A stretch of DNA of 64,000 nt from Populus alba (lineage: Eukaryota; Streptophyta; Magnoliopsida; Malpighiales; Salicaceae): assembly GCF_005239225.2 (NCBI RefSeq), contig NC_133301.1, positions 253,001 to 317,000 on the forward strand, in the 5' to 3' direction. The first letter of the stretch is position 1; each line of letters starts with the position of its first letter. The position numbers and the translations under genes were made by a program. Positions 62,001 to 64,000 of the stretch are shown one piece after another. The notes under the pieces were generated by a model, which worked only from the letters and a program-made list of their open reading frames with translations, was not told the DNA's origin and searched no databases.

Positions 62001-62727
62001 GAAGGTAAGAAGAAATATGTATATTTCACACGGCTTTGAAAAGCATTCAACGTTGTTGCTGTTTTAGCTAAAGATGGTGTCGCACTGTCGCTAGATCAGA
62101 AGATTTTATGCTATGGCTTTGAATCTTGTTTTTATCTGCTGGCATTACTTATTTCATCACCCTGTTTTGTCATCTTTGTTTATTTTTATGCTTGAGAGAA
62201 ACTTGCGTGTCTCTGATGAGTACCGTTTCCTGATTTCTTTTAGTGAAATGTGCCATCCTTTATGAGAAGAAAAGAAGCTGGAAAACGAAGGGCAAAAGTA
62301 CATGTGTGTTTCGTAAATAAATTAGAAAAATCAATTTAAGCATACCATGTGATAGGTGAGGCTGTTTAACTTGTGTGGTCTGTTCAATATCACCTTCTTC
62401 ACACATGAATTTCCCTCGAACAGCACCTAGATCAGGATACAAATCCTATGAAGAAATTAAATATTTCTTGGCTGCCCTTGTACAAGCTTAGAGAAAAAGC
62501 TTTTCATTCTATTTTGTTGATATGCATGAACATAAATTAAGAGCATTGCGATGAACAGTGAGTAAGAGCATCGAGAAGGAAACTTTGGCCTGTTGGTATC
62601 TTCAATTTCTTGTATTTTTCTTCATGCATCTGCCATTTTCCATTTATCGCAAGAAATGTAGCGCAAAAGAGAAGAAAATGGGAAGTACCTGGTCAACATC
62701 TCTGTCGAAGCAGTGACGGATAGCCAT
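59073..62727 (-). CDS. CHY1-like 3-hydroxyisobutyryl-CoA hydrolase (one-base frameshift in exon 5)
   Basis: Enoyl-CoA hydratase/isomerase superfamily; the family removes CoA from 3-hydroxyisobutyryl-CoA in valine breakdown, in plants usually in peroxisomes. Exons in coding order: 62727-62689, 62426-62346, 61917-61849, 61730-61667, 61582-61502, 61402-61319, 60991-60907, 60638-60553, 60086-59965, 59865-59805, 59721-59623, 59504-59403, 59331-59290, 59210-59073. Motifs: GNGKAFCAGGD (oxyanion loop, exon 4), DGIVMGGGAG (exon 6), VFAMPETAIG with the catalytic-region glutamate, and FLSRLPG. It ends in PKL, fitting the [SAP][KR][LMI] peroxisomal signal. The exons sum to 1153 nt, one too many. The extra base is an A in the AAAA run at 61547-61550: AGHWSYGMNFYKK is in one frame and QIMLDYLVATYGKPV in the next. 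Without it the protein would be 383 residues, normal for the family. Either a null allele or a homopolymer sequencing error. Confidence 0.85.
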
Positions 62728-63710
62728 TAGAGATATAAATCCGCTCTCTTGGTTCCAAGATACGAGTTAGCAAACAAGCCTTCTTATAAACACTAGCAAC
62801 CACCATTAATCAAGTTAGGCAATCCCAGTACAGAATTTGCTAGTTCATTTAAAAAAACCAACTACAACCACGAGAATTCTAAAGAGCAATTTGCATGAAA
62901 ACTTAAACAGACAGACACATATATATACTCAGCTTGTCTTAATCAAGTTGGAGGCATTTGGGGCAAGTGGCAACCATCACAATCAAAGTAAACAATCCAA
63001 CGCAAAAGGAATGATGAGTGCAAGCAAGAAGCAAACCTAATGAAACTCAACCAATTAACTTCTATGACAATGTTTATGAAATCTGGTACTCGAGCAGGAT
63101 AGCCACTTTTCTCACAGCCAGCCGTCTTCCACAAGAAAGCAGGAAGTGATCAATCGCCACTGCATTTTAAAGCACTGCTAGCTTGGTTAGCAGCACATGC
63201 ATGAGCTTCTTTATTGTAGTTGGTTGGGTATTTACGGGGGCAGATGGACTTAATGTTAGTTTAATATATATAACCATGTATCAAATAAGTTGGTTACACA
63301 TGATAGTATTATATTAATATAAATATATATTTTTTAATTTATTTTTAATATTTATATAATATTAAATTAATAAATCTAGAGTAGAGATAAAGTTCATGGG
63401 ACAAAAAAAACTTTGCAAAAGAAATTATAAAATTATTATAATTATGAAATTCTTATTGCATTAGAACATTGTTAATAAAATGTTCTTGATCGATGCATAG
63501 AACTAATATGTAGGTGTTTGTCATAAGACATACACACTAAAAATGATCTGTATGAGAATTTCATATCGAGAGATCATATATGTCTATGAAAAGGCTCACA
63601 TGACGGTTGTGTAAGTTATCTTTAGACTTGAGATCACTAAGTTATATTATATAGAGAATGTTATGCTCTGATCAAATGATATTGACTAAAAAATCATTGG
63701 TCAAGATGGA
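62728..63710. other. Upstream flank of the hydrolase gene
   Basis: The segment 62735-62810 is similar to 58425-58500 upstream of the pseudogene (both contain gcaaacaagcc or gcaaacgagcc and ataaacactagcaaccacca), so the duplicated unit includes leader/promoter DNA. No gene is supported in the remainder, which becomes AT-rich after 63250. Confidence 0.55.
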
Positions 63711-63714
63711 GGTA

Positions 63715-64000
63715 GTGTTTGTTTAAGAGGTTGCGTCTGCGTTTTGTTAAAAACGCAGATGCAACCTGTTTGGTAATTAAAAAAATGCTTGTTACTATTC
63801 ATGGGTCCCACTGTCTGCTGCGTTTGAAACACAATAAAAAGGAAAGCAGCTAGGAGCTGCTTCTTGCACGGCAAAATGTTGAGCATGCCTCCACTGTTCA
63901 CATGAACAATTTTTTCTTTCTTTCAATAAACTAGTGTAGTTAATTGATTTCACTCGCACTGTTCACGTGAACGTGAACAATAATTTTTTTTTAAAAAAAA
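63715..64000. mobile_element. Truncated inverted-repeat element at the window edge
   Basis: It starts near gtgtttgtttaagagg. A strong hairpin follows at 63729-63766, whose arms GGTTGCGTCTGCG and CGCAGATGCAACC differ at one pair. Downstream are modules cactgttcacatgaac (about 63892) and cactgttcacgtgaac (about 63958), like those in the element at 27954-28822. The right end lies beyond the window, and no coding capacity is visible. Confidence 0.5.

Overview
This is nuclear DNA of a flowering plant, almost certainly a eudicot. The sequence is AT-rich. Genes are split by many short GT-AG introns, and the intergenic DNA is long and full of microsatellites, MITE-like inverted-repeat elements and degraded retroelement sequence. 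The protein families (CC-NBS-LRR, NAC, PEPPER-type KH protein, plant ABC1K fused to a beta-lactamase domain, CHY1-like hydrolase) and a clear MIR169 hairpin all fit. The style of the repeats suggests Salicaceae (Populus or Salix), but that is an impression and not proof.

Layout: (1) 748-3606, minus: an intronless CC-NBS-LRR resistance gene. (2) 5731-12801, minus: an 18-exon gene for an ABC1/ADCK atypical kinase fused to a C-terminal beta-lactamase/esterase domain. My splice model sums exactly to 971 codons and includes one GC-AG intron. (3) 13.35-30.8 kb: a repeat-rich gene desert holding a MIR169 microRNA locus (hairpin about 24.60-24.73 kb, TATA box at 24502), a possible gene relic at 26 kb, a 96-bp GA microsatellite and an approximately 870-bp inverted-repeat element carrying a perfect 47-bp palindrome. 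(4) 30892-35342, plus: a secretory-pathway coiled-coil protein with one C-terminal membrane anchor, 14 exons, 447 aa. (5) 37779-40879, minus: a three-exon NAC transcription factor, about 330 aa. (6) 46631-47389, plus: tRNA (guanine-N7)-methyltransferase, one coding exon. (7) 48471-52485, minus: a PEPPER-like triple-KH RNA-binding protein whose reading frame is broken by a 2-nt deletion in this assembly. (8) 54.64-62.73 kb, minus: a tandem pair of CHY1-like 3-hydroxyisobutyryl-CoA hydrolase genes. The left copy (to 58.4 kb) is a decayed pseudogene. The right copy has 14 good exons but one extra A in exon 5 that shifts the frame. (9) The right edge runs into another inverted-repeat element.

The genes do not form a pathway; they are ordinary independent plant loci. 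The most useful observations are the MIR169 locus, the two single-site frameshifts in otherwise intact genes (true null alleles or assembly errors), the functional/pseudogene hydrolase pair, the kinase-beta-lactamase fusion with its GC donor, and the palindromic repeat elements. I found no evidence for a wholly new biological system. Exon boundaries were read by eye from splice consensus, reading-frame continuity and recalled family sequences; no transcript data were available.
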